Assembly (NCBI GenBank): GCA_002350545.1
Contig: DEEY01000011.1
Span: 1,230-7,235, forward strand
DNA length: 6,006 bases
From: Candidatus Saccharibacteria bacterium UBA2866
GTDB lineage: Bacteria; Patescibacteriota; Saccharimonadia; Saccharimonadales; Saccharimonadaceae
Direction of reading: 5' to 3'
Of the stretch, positions 1 through 5,140 are shown in pieces. The first letter of the stretch is position 1; each line of letters begins with the position of its first letter. The translations under genes were made by a program, and so were the position numbers. Under the pieces are notes generated by a model that did not search any database, was not told where the DNA came from, and saw nothing but the letters and a program-made list of their open reading frames with translations.

Positions 1-129
1 TTAGATTTCGATAAACTCTTGCCAAGCGGCAGGAGGGATGGTTGACTTTTTGTGTTCTGTGGAACGCTTGAGTCGTTTGATACGCATGTATCTAATTTTC
101 TCCTTAATGTTTATCGCTCTTACGACCAT
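1..129 (-). CDS. Doubtful short basic ORF, minus strand, 42 aa
   Basis: A minus-strand frame ends in TAA exactly at the left edge and stays open back to a TAG at 196-198. The only conventional start in it is the ATG at 127-129. The peptide is rich in Lys and Arg (for example IKEKIRYMRIKRLKRS) and ends IPPAAWQEFIEI, which reads like a protein tail. I see no Shine-Dalgarno and no -10 box ahead of the start, and I recognise no family. The complementary strand is also open (ATG at 38, stop at 230-232, 64 aa, one hydrophobic stretch), but its AGGAGG lies only about one base from the ATG, and its hydrophobicity may just mirror Lys codons on the other strand. Either frame, or neither, may be real; a gene remnant is equally possible. 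Confidence 0.25.
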   Translation of the reverse strand: MVVRAINIKEKIRYMRIKRLKRSTEHKKSTIPPAAWQEFIEI

Positions 130-303
130 CCTGTATGGAGCAATAGTTTCGTCCCATATAGGGATCCCACCTCGCGAAAGACTGCGGCCAATAGTCTATT
201 GGGAAATTAACGAGCGACAAGGATTATTCTAGCAAAGGTTTTTGAAGTTTGCAAGCATAAAATCTAAAATGGGTTTTATCGTATAATTCACTGCTTCTCA
301 GAA

Positions 304-343
304 GCTTAGTAATGTGATAATAAGTTTTATCACATTACTAAGC
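304..343. repeat. Perfect 17-bp inverted repeat, 6-nt loop
   Basis: GCTTAGTAATGTGATAA (304-320) is the exact reverse complement of 327-343, with TAAGTT as loop. Neither side has a T-tract, so it is not a typical intrinsic terminator on either strand. It could be an operator, a stable leader hairpin, or a dispersed palindromic element. The fold is clear; its role is unknown. Confidence 0.75.
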
Positions 344-352
344 CCCTTCGGC

Positions 353-381
353 GGCAAAATCTACCTTTGGTAAATTTTGCC
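353..381. repeat. 13-bp imperfect hairpin before the membrane protein gene
   Basis: GGCAAAATCTACC (353-365) pairs with GGTAAATTTTGCC (369-381) with one C/A mismatch and a TTT loop. TTTATGTTCTT follows on the plus strand, so it might weakly terminate rightward transcripts entering from the left. It is separated from the 304-343 hairpin by only nine bases. Confidence 0.55.
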
Positions 382-431
382 TTTATGTTCTTCGATTGCG
401 GTGAATTATACAATAAGCACCTAGTAAATGT

Positions 432-437
432 TATAAT
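432..437 (+). promoter_or_regulatory. -10 box of a leaderless promoter
   Basis: A perfect TATAAT lies seven bases upstream of the ATG at 445, which would place the transcription start on or next to the A of the start codon. No good -35 is visible. The same geometry recurs ahead of the genes at 1584 (7 bases) and 2049 (6 bases). Confidence 0.6.
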
Positions 438-444
438 GGAAAAT

Positions 445-1119
445 ATGAAAAAGCGTGGGCATCTTAAATTTCATAAGCTGAAAACGTGGTATTTGTTGGT
501 GTTTTTGGTGCCGCTACTTTTTGTAGATGCGACATTGCTTAGAATAGATCATATTAAAATGACGGAATTACGCGATGCGGTGCTGGCGGCGGATCAAAAT
601 GATGACGACGAAGCGACTTCGCGGAATTTGGAGGCATTAAAAGACTATGTGTTTTCTAATATTGTGATAAATGTGGTGGATGATAATGGTAATCAGAGGG
701 TAACGTTTGGGACGGGGCCGTTTTATTTGGAGCACATGTATATCAGGGCGGCAAATGCGGCATTGGAAGAGGCTGAGAAGAATATGGCAAACGACGGAAA
801 CCCTAACGGGAATGTTTACGCGGCTGCTTCAGAAGTGTGTAGGGCGGCGGCAATTGCTAATGGTTGGACTTGGAGTTCACCAGAGTATATTAATTGTATG
901 ATGAGCGAGATTCAGAAATATCCGGCGGCGGATGATTTGGAAAGTTCGATTGCTGCGAGTTTGCCTTCCACGGAATTATTTCGTAAAAATTACGCCTCAC
1001 CAGTGTGGGCACCATCATTTACAGGATTTATGTTGCTTTTAACGCTACTGATAGTTGTTGTAATTTTTATCAGAGGTGTTTGGTGGATTATTCTGAGATT
1101 ATCCCTGTTGCTTGCGTAG
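445..1119 (+). CDS. Two-segment membrane protein of unknown function
   Basis: A 224-residue protein. A short basic N-terminus (MKKRGHLKFHKLK) is followed by a hydrophobic segment at about residues 15-32 that carries an Asp (D28). A middle domain of about 160 residues contains ITVV-like strands, an FGTGPFYLEHMY stretch, an Ala/Glu-rich helix, two Cys and the motif NGWTWSS. A second membrane segment spans about residues 193-211 and runs into a hydrophobic C-terminus (GVWWIILRLSLLLA). The topology suggests an extracytoplasmic domain tethered at both ends, or a helical hairpin. I chose the ATG at 445 because a TATAAT sits seven bases upstream and no Shine-Dalgarno is present. In-frame ATG 436 overlaps the -10 box, and TTG 367 lies inside a hairpin. 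It resembles hypothetical proteins I associate with Saccharibacteria, but I cannot assign a function. Its nearness to pilus genes hints at an envelope role; this is inference only. Confidence 0.85.
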   Translation: MKKRGHLKFHKLKTWYLLVFLVPLLFVDATLLRIDHIKMTELRDAVLAADQNDDDEATSRNLEALKDYVFSNIVINVVDDNGNQRVTFGTGPFYLEHMYIRAANAALEEAEKNMANDGNPNGNVYAAASEVCRAAAIANGWTWSSPEYINCMMSEIQKYPAADDLESSIAASLPSTELFRKNYASPVWAPSFTGFMLLLTLLIVVVIFIRGVWWIILRLSLLLA

Positions 1120-1157
1120 AATAGAGGTTTTTTGGAAGATTATTTGAAAAAAACCCC

Positions 1158-1186
1158 TTGACATTTTTTCGCCCTAGTCATAAGAT
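1158..1186 (+). promoter_or_regulatory. Promoter of the 67-aa protein gene
   Basis: A perfect TTGACA (1158-1163), a 17-bp spacer and TAAGAT (1181-1186; 4 of 6 matches to TATAAT). The predicted start near 1193 leaves a leader of about 25 nt carrying AAGGAGG (1203-1209). A TATATT at 1192-1197 lies too far from the -35 to be preferred. Confidence 0.75.
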
Positions 1187-1217
1187 AGGAATATATTAAC
1201 TTAAGGAGGAAAGCTAA

Positions 1218-1421
1218 ATGGCTTACGAACATACTAATGGTAAGGGTGTAAAATATTATCTACACAAATCTGAAGTGACTCTTCGTGGTGGCAAACCGCA
1301 GACTATTTATTTCTTTACTAAGCAAGAGAATGGTGGTAAAGGTACTCCGTGCGACCTTCCAGCAGATCGTATGGTAGTTGAGAACCCACGCAACGGTTTC
1401 TTGACCCTTAAGAAGAAATAA
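1218..1421 (+). CDS. Conserved small basic protein, likely highly expressed, function unknown
   Basis: A 67-residue protein starting MAYEHTNGKGVKYYLHKSEV and ending in KKK. It contains LRGGKPQTIYFFTK in the middle and ENPRNGFLTLKKK at the end. There is no signal peptide or membrane segment. The strong promoter, a seven-base AAGGAGG eight bases before the ATG, a dedicated terminator, and codons such as GGT, CGT, ACT and CCA all point to strong constitutive expression, unlike the leaderless neighbours. From memory, short proteins with a KGVxYYLxxxxVTLRGGKxQxIYFF pattern are widespread hypothetical proteins of Saccharibacteria and other CPR bacteria; I know no assigned function. The size, basic tail and expression signals would suit a cytoplasmic ribosome- or nucleic-acid-associated protein, but that is a guess. 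Confidence 0.93.
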   Translation: MAYEHTNGKGVKYYLHKSEVTLRGGKPQTIYFFTKQENGGKGTPCDLPADRMVVENPRNGFLTLKKK

Positions 1422-1436
1422 TTGAAAACAAAAAGT

Positions 1437-1463
1437 AAATCGCTCCGTGAGGGGCGATTTTTT
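1437..1463. terminator. Bidirectional intrinsic terminator
   Basis: AAATCGCTCC (1437-1446) pairs with GGGGCGATTT (1451-1460) across a GTGA loop, with one G-U pair, followed by more T on the plus strand (T-run 1458-1463). On the minus strand the same stem is followed by ACTTTTTGTTTTC. It sits between the convergent small-protein gene and tRNA-Ile, so it probably serves both. Confidence 0.92.
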
Positions 1464-1467
1464 GTTA

Positions 1468-1545
1468 TGGTGGGGGTATTTGGATTTGAACCAAAGACAC
1501 TGCGTGTATAAGACGCATGCTCTAACCGGGCTGAGCTATACCCCC
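1468..1545 (-). tRNA. tRNA-Ile, anticodon UAU (reads AUA), CCA encoded
   Basis: Read on the minus strand, a full cloverleaf forms: acceptor GGGGGTA/TACCCCC, D-stem GCTC/GAGC, anticodon stem TGCGT/ACGCA, T-stem TTTGG/CCAAA with loop TTCAAAT, discriminator A and encoded CCA. The seven-base anticodon loop is CTTATAC, giving anticodon UAU (plus-strand 1508-1510). Most bacteria read AUA with a CAU tRNA whose C34 is changed to lysidine by TilS; a genuine UAU tRNA is uncommon. AUA codons are used freely here (for example codons 4, 31 and 67 of the FtsB-like gene), so this tRNA would be needed. Its 3' end abuts the shared terminator. Confidence 0.94.
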
Positions 1546-1558
1546 GCTACCTTATTTT

Positions 1559-1564
1559 ATCATA
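1559..1564 (-). promoter_or_regulatory. Possible -10 box of tRNA-Ile
   Basis: On the minus strand, TATGAT lies 13 bases ahead of the first tRNA base, leaving a leader of about six bases after the expected start. No clear -35 is seen. It lies back to back with the TATAAT of the FtsB-like gene (1571-1576), so the two divergent promoters would overlap. Confidence 0.4.
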
Positions 1565-1570
1565 AAATGC

Positions 1571-1576
1571 TATAAT
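1571..1576 (+). promoter_or_regulatory. -10 box of a leaderless promoter
   Basis: TATAAT followed by seven bases and then ATG at 1584; no Shine-Dalgarno fits in that space. No good -35 is visible. Transcription would begin at or within a base of the start codon. Confidence 0.7.
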
Positions 1577-1583
1577 AGTAAGC

Positions 1584-2015
1584 ATGAACGGGATAAAAGC
1601 TAGGTTTCGGCGGTTGAAATATCGGATGCGACACGATTTTTTGACGGTGGAGAATGTAGTTTTGGTCTTTGCGATACTGTTATGCTTGGTGTGGACTTAT
1701 CAATCGATTGCAGCGATGTCGAGAAATTGGGAATTGACGGAAAGGTTGGCGACCGAAAAGAAAACTTTGGAGCTGTTGAATATAGAAGTTGAAGCGGCAG
1801 AACTTGAAAATGAATATTATAAGACAAATGAATACCAGGAATTGCTCGCTAGAAAATATTTAGATAAAAAGTTGTCGGGTGAGAACATGGTGATTATGCC
1901 GGAGAATTCGGAAACAGCTAAGAATAAATATGAAATAGCTGTAGTTGAAGATGAGCAAGAAAAAGAGTATTCGAATTTTGAAAAATGGATGATGTATTTA
2001 TTCCCGAATTATTAG
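1584..2015 (+). CDS. FtsB/DivIC-family septum formation initiator
   Basis: A 143-residue bitopic membrane protein. The basic cytoplasmic N-terminus (R/K-rich, residues 5-17) is followed by one membrane segment at about 25-42, a coiled coil at about 47-77 rich in Leu, Glu and Lys, and then NEYQELLARKYLDKKLSGEN with VIMPE (82-107). The last block matches the usual order in FtsB/DivIC proteins: Tyr/Glu helix, AR, Leu-rich turn, Gly-Glu, hydrophobic strand. In known systems these proteins join FtsL and DivIB/FtsQ at the division site and help activate septal wall synthesis. The acidic C-terminal tail (to 143) makes it longer than a typical FtsB of about 100 residues. The start is set by the TATAAT seven bases upstream. 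The gene ends 33 bases before the first pilin, which has its own -10 box. FtsL-like or another coiled-coil membrane protein is the main alternative. Confidence 0.85.
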   Translation: MNGIKARFRRLKYRMRHDFLTVENVVLVFAILLCLVWTYQSIAAMSRNWELTERLATEKKTLELLNIEVEAAELENEYYKTNEYQELLARKYLDKKLSGENMVIMPENSETAKNKYEIAVVEDEQEKEYSNFEKWMMYLFPNY

Positions 2016-2036
2016 TTAAAAACTTAATGCTTATGG

Positions 2037-2042
2037 TATAAT
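2037..2042 (+). promoter_or_regulatory. -10 box of the pilin operon, leaderless
   Basis: TATAAT is followed by six bases and ATG at 2049, again leaving no room for a Shine-Dalgarno. A weak TTAAAA (2016-2021) is the nearest -35-like element, with a 15-bp spacer. Transcription probably starts on the first codon of the first prepilin. Confidence 0.65.
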
Positions 2043-2048
2043 ATTATT

Positions 2049-2795
2049 ATGATTAAGATGAAGGGTGGTTTTACTCTGATTGAAGTATCGCTTTTCTTGG
2101 CGATTACTGGGCTTTTGTTCTTGGGAGTTACGATTGGAGTGCAAAACTCAGTTTTTCAGCAACGATATAATGATTCGGTGCAGAACTTTGTGGAGTTTTT
2201 GAGGAGTGCATATGCGAAGACCGAAAACGTACAGAACTATGCAGAAGGGGGAAATACCGACAAGGCAATTTATGGTAAGTTGATAACTTTTGGAGAAAGC
2301 AATAACTTATCTGGGGAGAGCAATACCGATGGTGAGATTTTCATGTATAGTGTGATTGGGAATGCGAGTTGTGGAAGTGGCTTTAACGGTACGTTAGAAG
2401 CATTGGGTGCTTGTGAGGTTAGTGTACTTGACGAGAACGGGGAACCATATCTAGCAGAAAGCTATAAGCCGAAGTGGTCAGCAGCGATACAAAGTACTGA
2501 GGGCGGGCTATTCAATGGTGCGATTTTGATTACAAGGCACCCGCAATCAGGAACTATTTTCACTTTTGTTAAGAATAATGGTACAGTGGAAGTTAATGAG
2601 GGTAAGGGATTGATAAAAGATGGGAAAATTGAAGGTTTTAAACCTGGTACAGTGGATTTTTGCGTAAATCCAAATGGTGATACTAATGATGGTGGAGCCA
2701 GAGCTGATGTGAGAATCAAAGATGGGGCAAGAAATACGTCGGGAATTGAAGTGATGCCGGACGATCAAAATGCATGTAATAAAAAGGCACAGTGA
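2049..2795 (+). CDS. Type IV prepilin-like protein (class III N-terminal motif)
   Basis: A 248-residue prepilin. The leader is only MIKMKGG, with cleavage expected between G7 and F8; mature FTLIE places the conserved Glu at position 5 (E12), the residue needed for N-methylation and pilus packing. The hydrophobic helix runs about 8-30 and continues as an amphipathic helix to about residue 55. The rest looks like a globular pilin head with four Cys (in NASCGS, GACEV, DFCVN and NACNK), plausibly two disulfides, and a Gly/Asp/Asn-rich C-terminus. A PilD-type prepilin peptidase, not in this window, should process it. I chose ATG 2049 over ATG 2058 because it fits the leaderless spacing. The stop overlaps the next start (TGATG), indicating translational coupling. 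It could be a major or a minor pilin; the size of the head favours a minor or adhesive one. Confidence 0.9.
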   Translation: MIKMKGGFTLIEVSLFLAITGLLFLGVTIGVQNSVFQQRYNDSVQNFVEFLRSAYAKTENVQNYAEGGNTDKAIYGKLITFGESNNLSGESNTDGEIFMYSVIGNASCGSGFNGTLEALGACEVSVLDENGEPYLAESYKPKWSAAIQSTEGGLFNGAILITRHPQSGTIFTFVKNNGTVEVNEGKGLIKDGKIEGFKPGTVDFCVNPNGDTNDGGARADVRIKDGARNTSGIEVMPDDQNACNKKAQ

Positions 2796-3679
2796 TGATT
2801 AACGATAGAATAAAAAATTCGGAAAAGAAAGAAGGGTTTACTTTGATTGAGCTATCGCTTTCGATTGCATTTATTTCTGTGTTGTCGCTTGCGGTGGCTT
2901 TGATTATTACGAATTCAATTTCGGCTTACCATCGAGGATTAGTGTTAAATCAAATAAATACAACAGGGATGGAGCTAGTGGATGACATGAGGGCGGCAGT
3001 GCAGAATGCACCGGTAGGATCGCTGAAGGTTTTATGTGAAACCATGCTTGATGGTGATGCGGAGGCTGCTTGCAAGAAAGAAGGAGGGCAAAGGTTGGTT
3101 GCGGCAAGAAAGATGGGGAAGGTTCAAGAGATTAATGAAGATGTGCCTTTGCTCGGAGTTTTTTGTACTGGTAATTATTCGTACATTTGGAATTCGGGTT
3201 ATCGTTTTAGTGAAGATTTTGAAGTAACTTCGGCTGAAAATGCGGCGACTTTTAAATATAGAAGCTTGGCTAATGAAGAGATTTCATATTCAGAAGATAT
3301 AAGATTGCTGAAAGTAAAAGATGGGAAGCGAGCTGTATGCGCTGCATTTAGTGAGACCTCTGATTCAAACGTTATTAATATATACGACGAAAAATATGGC
3401 AAGGTGGAAGAAGATCCAATAGAGTTATTGTCAGAAAATAGCAATTTGGCTTTGTACGATTTGTATGCTCCGGTACCGGCAATGAGTGGAGGAATGAACA
3501 ATGCGTATTATTCGGTGTCATTTGTGTTGGGGACTTTACAGGGCGGGGCTAATGTAGTGGCGCAGGGCAATTATTGTGCCACTCCTGAGGGGATGGAAAA
3601 TTCGGCGATAGAGAATTTTGATTATTGTGCGATAAATAAATTTAATTTTGCTGCCCAGGCAATAGGAGGAGGAGAATGA
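2795..3679 (+). CDS. Second type IV prepilin-like protein
   Basis: 294 residues from the ATG at 2795; a GTG at 2792 is a less likely start. The charged leader ends KKEG, with cleavage expected between G14 and F15; mature FTLIE gives Glu5 as E19. The hydrophobic helix spans about 15-41, followed by a large head with six Cys (the last two in NYCATPEG and DYCAINK). The N-terminal helix resembles that of the upstream pilin (FTLIE followed by SL), but the heads look unrelated, as is usual for minor pilins of one operon. The start shares a base with the upstream stop (TGATG) and no good Shine-Dalgarno precedes it, so translation likely depends on coupling. The last codons hold AGGAGGAGGAG, which is the ribosome site for the next gene. 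Confidence 0.9.
   Translation: MINDRIKNSEKKEGFTLIELSLSIAFISVLSLAVALIITNSISAYHRGLVLNQINTTGMELVDDMRAAVQNAPVGSLKVLCETMLDGDAEAACKKEGGQRLVAARKMGKVQEINEDVPLLGVFCTGNYSYIWNSGYRFSEDFEVTSAENAATFKYRSLANEEISYSEDIRLLKVKDGKRAVCAAFSETSDSNVINIYDEKYGKVEEDPIELLSENSNLALYDLYAPVPAMSGGMNNAYYSVSFVLGTLQGGANVVAQGNYCATPEGMENSAIENFDYCAINKFNFAAQAIGGGE
3664..3674 (+). promoter_or_regulatory. Strong Shine-Dalgarno inside the preceding gene
   Basis: AGGAGGAGGAG lies just ahead of the ATG at 3676 and encodes the GGGE end of the preceding pilin. It offers overlapping GGAGG cores; the upstream one is at useful spacing. Together with the ATGA stop/start overlap it supports this start and suggests stronger initiation than for the second pilin. 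Confidence 0.7.
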
Positions 3680-4968
3680 TCATATTTAAAAATAAGGTGA
3701 AGGAAGGTGCGGCATCGTTTTATATTGTGGCGTTTTCAACATTGATATTGATGATTGTGGCGATTAGTTTTGCAACAGTAATCATTTCGGAAGTAGAACG
3801 AACCTCGAATGATGATTTGGCGCAGTCAGCCTATGATTCAGCGTTAGCAGGCATAGAGGACGCTAAACTAGCTTATTATAACTATCAAAACTGTTTGAAT
3901 CAAAGTGAGGCGACTGGGGGCTCTTCGGGGGGAGGCCAAGGGGTGACTTGCGCTAATATACTTGAGTATATGAAAGAAGCGAATAGCACTAAAGATAAAG
4001 ATGAATGCGATACGGTTTGGAATATCTTAGGAAGGGAAAGCACAGGGGGTAATGTGGTGGAAATAACGAGTGAGGATATTAATACTAATATGAATCAGGC
4101 TACTACTTGTGTGGCTATGACGGATGAGACGGAGGATTATAAGGGGAATTTGTCGCCATCAAATGCGGTTGATGTGATTAAGCTGTCGTTTGATGAAGAA
4201 ACGGTGAATGTGGATAATATTACTAGTATGAGGCTAAGTTGGTTTTCGAAAGATGACGCAACAAAAGCGACGGGTAAGGGGCTGAATTTTAATTACGAAA
4301 ATGGTTTTCCTGACTCTGCGATTTTGAATGCTCCGCCAGTGGTTGCGTTAACGCTGTTGCAAACTGGTGGCCAGACATTTACGATGGACCAGTTCAATCG
4401 AGTATCTTATAACCCTAATCAAACTAATCGCGGAACATTGTTTCTTGTGCCAGACAATAGTGGCACCAACTTAATTGGGTCACAAGCTTTGGTGAAATCA
4501 AATGATAAGACGGTTCAGAATGAGCCGATTGATGTGGGCTGTGCTGGTTTAGGGAATGATATAGCGGATCGCGAATATGCTTGTTCGGTGATGATAAATC
4601 TGCCACAGCCGATTGGCGGACCACGGAATAAGAATACTTTTGAAGTGGTAGTGAATTTGCCATACGGGCAGCCTGAATCGGAATTTGTGCTACAGTTTTA
4701 TTGTGGTGGGGGTGCTTGTGGGAACCCTTTTCAAAGTGAAGAAAATGAGGGGTCTGAGGTGTCAGTTGCGACACTGAAAGGAGTGCAGATAGCAGTAGAT
4801 TCTACGGGACGAGCGAATGATTTGTATAGAAGAGTGGTAACTAGATTGAAAAATAAAAATGATTTAGCGCTCACTGTGATGGGCCCGTTGGAACTTTTGG
4901 ATAGCGGGAATGATGATGCTGGCATGAAGAAGACTTGGCCGGTAACCTCAGAGTATAATTTCAATTAG
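3676..4968 (+). CDS. PilX/GspK-like minor pilin or pilus assembly protein
   Basis: 430 residues. A short basic leader (MIIFKNKVKEG) is followed by AASFYIVAFSTLILMIVAIS and a membrane helix at about 13-38, then VERTSNDDLAQSAYDSALAGIEDAK. This matches the PilX N-terminal pattern: Gly at a cleavage-like site, a hydrophobic helix, then an AFxxAExGIExA-like helix. The position after G11 that should hold Glu5 is Tyr (Y16), as in GspK-type minor pilins, which lack Glu5. A long extracytoplasmic part follows, with eight Cys; one pair is close together in YCGGGACG. Weak strand-rich stretches and a Gly/Ser loop (SGGGQ) suggest a multi-domain head. It is the last gene of the coupled unit and overlaps the previous one by ATGA. 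By analogy it may sit at the pilus tip or help start assembly. No terminator is visible before the next promoter at 4987. Confidence 0.85.
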   Translation: MIIFKNKVKEGAASFYIVAFSTLILMIVAISFATVIISEVERTSNDDLAQSAYDSALAGIEDAKLAYYNYQNCLNQSEATGGSSGGGQGVTCANILEYMKEANSTKDKDECDTVWNILGRESTGGNVVEITSEDINTNMNQATTCVAMTDETEDYKGNLSPSNAVDVIKLSFDEETVNVDNITSMRLSWFSKDDATKATGKGLNFNYENGFPDSAILNAPPVVALTLLQTGGQTFTMDQFNRVSYNPNQTNRGTLFLVPDNSGTNLIGSQALVKSNDKTVQNEPIDVGCAGLGNDIADREYACSVMINLPQPIGGPRNKNTFEVVVNLPYGQPESEFVLQFYCGGGACGNPFQSEENEGSEVSVATLKGVQIAVDSTGRANDLYRRVVTRLKNKNDLALTVMGPLELLDSGNDDAGMKKTWPVTSEYNFN

Positions 4969-4986
4969 ATAAAGCTCATGTAATGC

Positions 4987-5015
4987 TTGACAAAAAATCT
5001 ACTCTGCGATATAAT
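4987..5015 (+). promoter_or_regulatory. Perfect consensus promoter of the initiator tRNA
   Basis: TTGACA (4987-4992), a 17-bp spacer, then TATAAT (5010-5015): both hexamers match the sigma-70-type consensus exactly. The expected start is near 5022, five bases before a partial tRNA copy and about 82 bases before the intact tRNA, so the precursor carries an unusually long structured 5' leader. Confidence 0.93.
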
Positions 5016-5026
5016 ATGTATTACGT

Positions 5027-5103
5027 CGCGGGGTAGAGCAGTCTGGTAGCTCCTCCGTTGTGACGGCTCATGAGCCAAACGAGTTCATGGGAAAATAAAA
5101 TGA
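5027..5103 (+). pseudogene. Partial 5' copy of initiator tRNA (26 nt) plus unrelated tail
   Basis: Bases 5027-5052 are identical to the first 26 bases of the intact tRNA (5104-5129): acceptor 5' strand, D-stem and D-loop. After that the similarity stops; there is no T-arm and no acceptor 3' strand, so no cloverleaf can form. The two copies start exactly 77 bases apart, the length of the intact tRNA, which suggests a former tandem copy whose 3' two-thirds were replaced. The replacement includes the palindrome GGCTCATGAGCC (5065-5076) and a segment complementary to the intact tRNA's anticodon arm. It lies directly under the strong promoter and is probably transcribed with the intact tRNA. Confidence 0.75.
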
Positions 5104-5140
5104 CGCGGGGTAGAGCAGTCTGGTAGCTCGTTTGGCTCAT
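5070..5140 (+). repeat. Inverted repeat: leader segment antisense to the tRNA anticodon arm
   Basis: ATGAGCCAAACGAG (5070-5083) is the exact reverse complement of 5127-5140, which holds the D-stem 3' strand, the anticodon stem 5' strand and the CAT anticodon. Pairing extends by one G-U and one A-U to 16 bp (5070-5085 with 5125-5140). Formed within the precursor, this helix would prevent the D-stem and anticodon stem of the tRNA from folding. Confidence 0.7.

Larger units (their letters stand above)
233..444. other. Intergenic stretch with hairpins, no gene seen
   Basis: No convincing coding frame lies between the left-edge ORF and the membrane protein at 445. The stretch holds a TATAAT at 282-287 without a good -35, a small palindrome at 293-305 (GCTTCT/AGAAGC), two larger hairpins described separately, and the promoter of the next gene. 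The frame of the next gene is open back to a TTG at 367, but the added residues would lie inside a hairpin and across the promoter, so I read this part as non-coding. Confidence 0.6.

Noticed and set aside
311..336. CRP/FNR-type operator (TGTGA ... TCACA) in the 304-343 hairpin
   Set aside because: The half-sites are separated by 12 bases rather than the usual 6, and the symmetry extends over the full 17-bp stem.
367..444. N-terminal extension of the membrane protein from TTG 367 or ATG 436
   Set aside because: TTG 367 lies inside the 353-381 hairpin and has no Shine-Dalgarno; ATG 436 overlaps the TATAAT. ATG 445 gives the same -10 to start spacing as the genes at 1584 and 2049.
1126..1155. 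Terminator after the membrane protein gene (GGTTTTTT with AAAAAACC)
   Set aside because: Mostly A-T pairs with no T-tract after the 3' arm; the stem is weak and runs up to the -35 box of the next gene.
2462..2768. Minus-strand open frames opposite the first pilin
   Set aside because: They overlap a well-supported plus-strand gene completely, have no start signals and show no recognisable protein pattern.
3199..3501. 100-residue minus-strand frame opposite the second pilin
   Set aside because: Mirror of a convincing coupled pilin gene; no ribosome site or promoter is seen.
4424..4964. Two minus-strand frames opposite the PilX-like gene
   Set aside because: Composition is rich in Ser, His and Pro, as expected from antisense of a coding frame; no start signals.
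5069..5096. Small ORF (ATG GGA AAA TAA) or leader peptide ahead of tRNA-fMet
   Set aside because: Only three codons, no Shine-Dalgarno, and it lies within a tRNA precursor.
5027..5103. A second complete tRNA gene upstream of tRNA-fMet, possibly with a GTG or CAT anticodon
   Set aside because: Only the first 26 bases match. No anticodon stem of five pairs forms around TTGTGAC or CTCATGA, and there is no T-arm or acceptor 3' strand.
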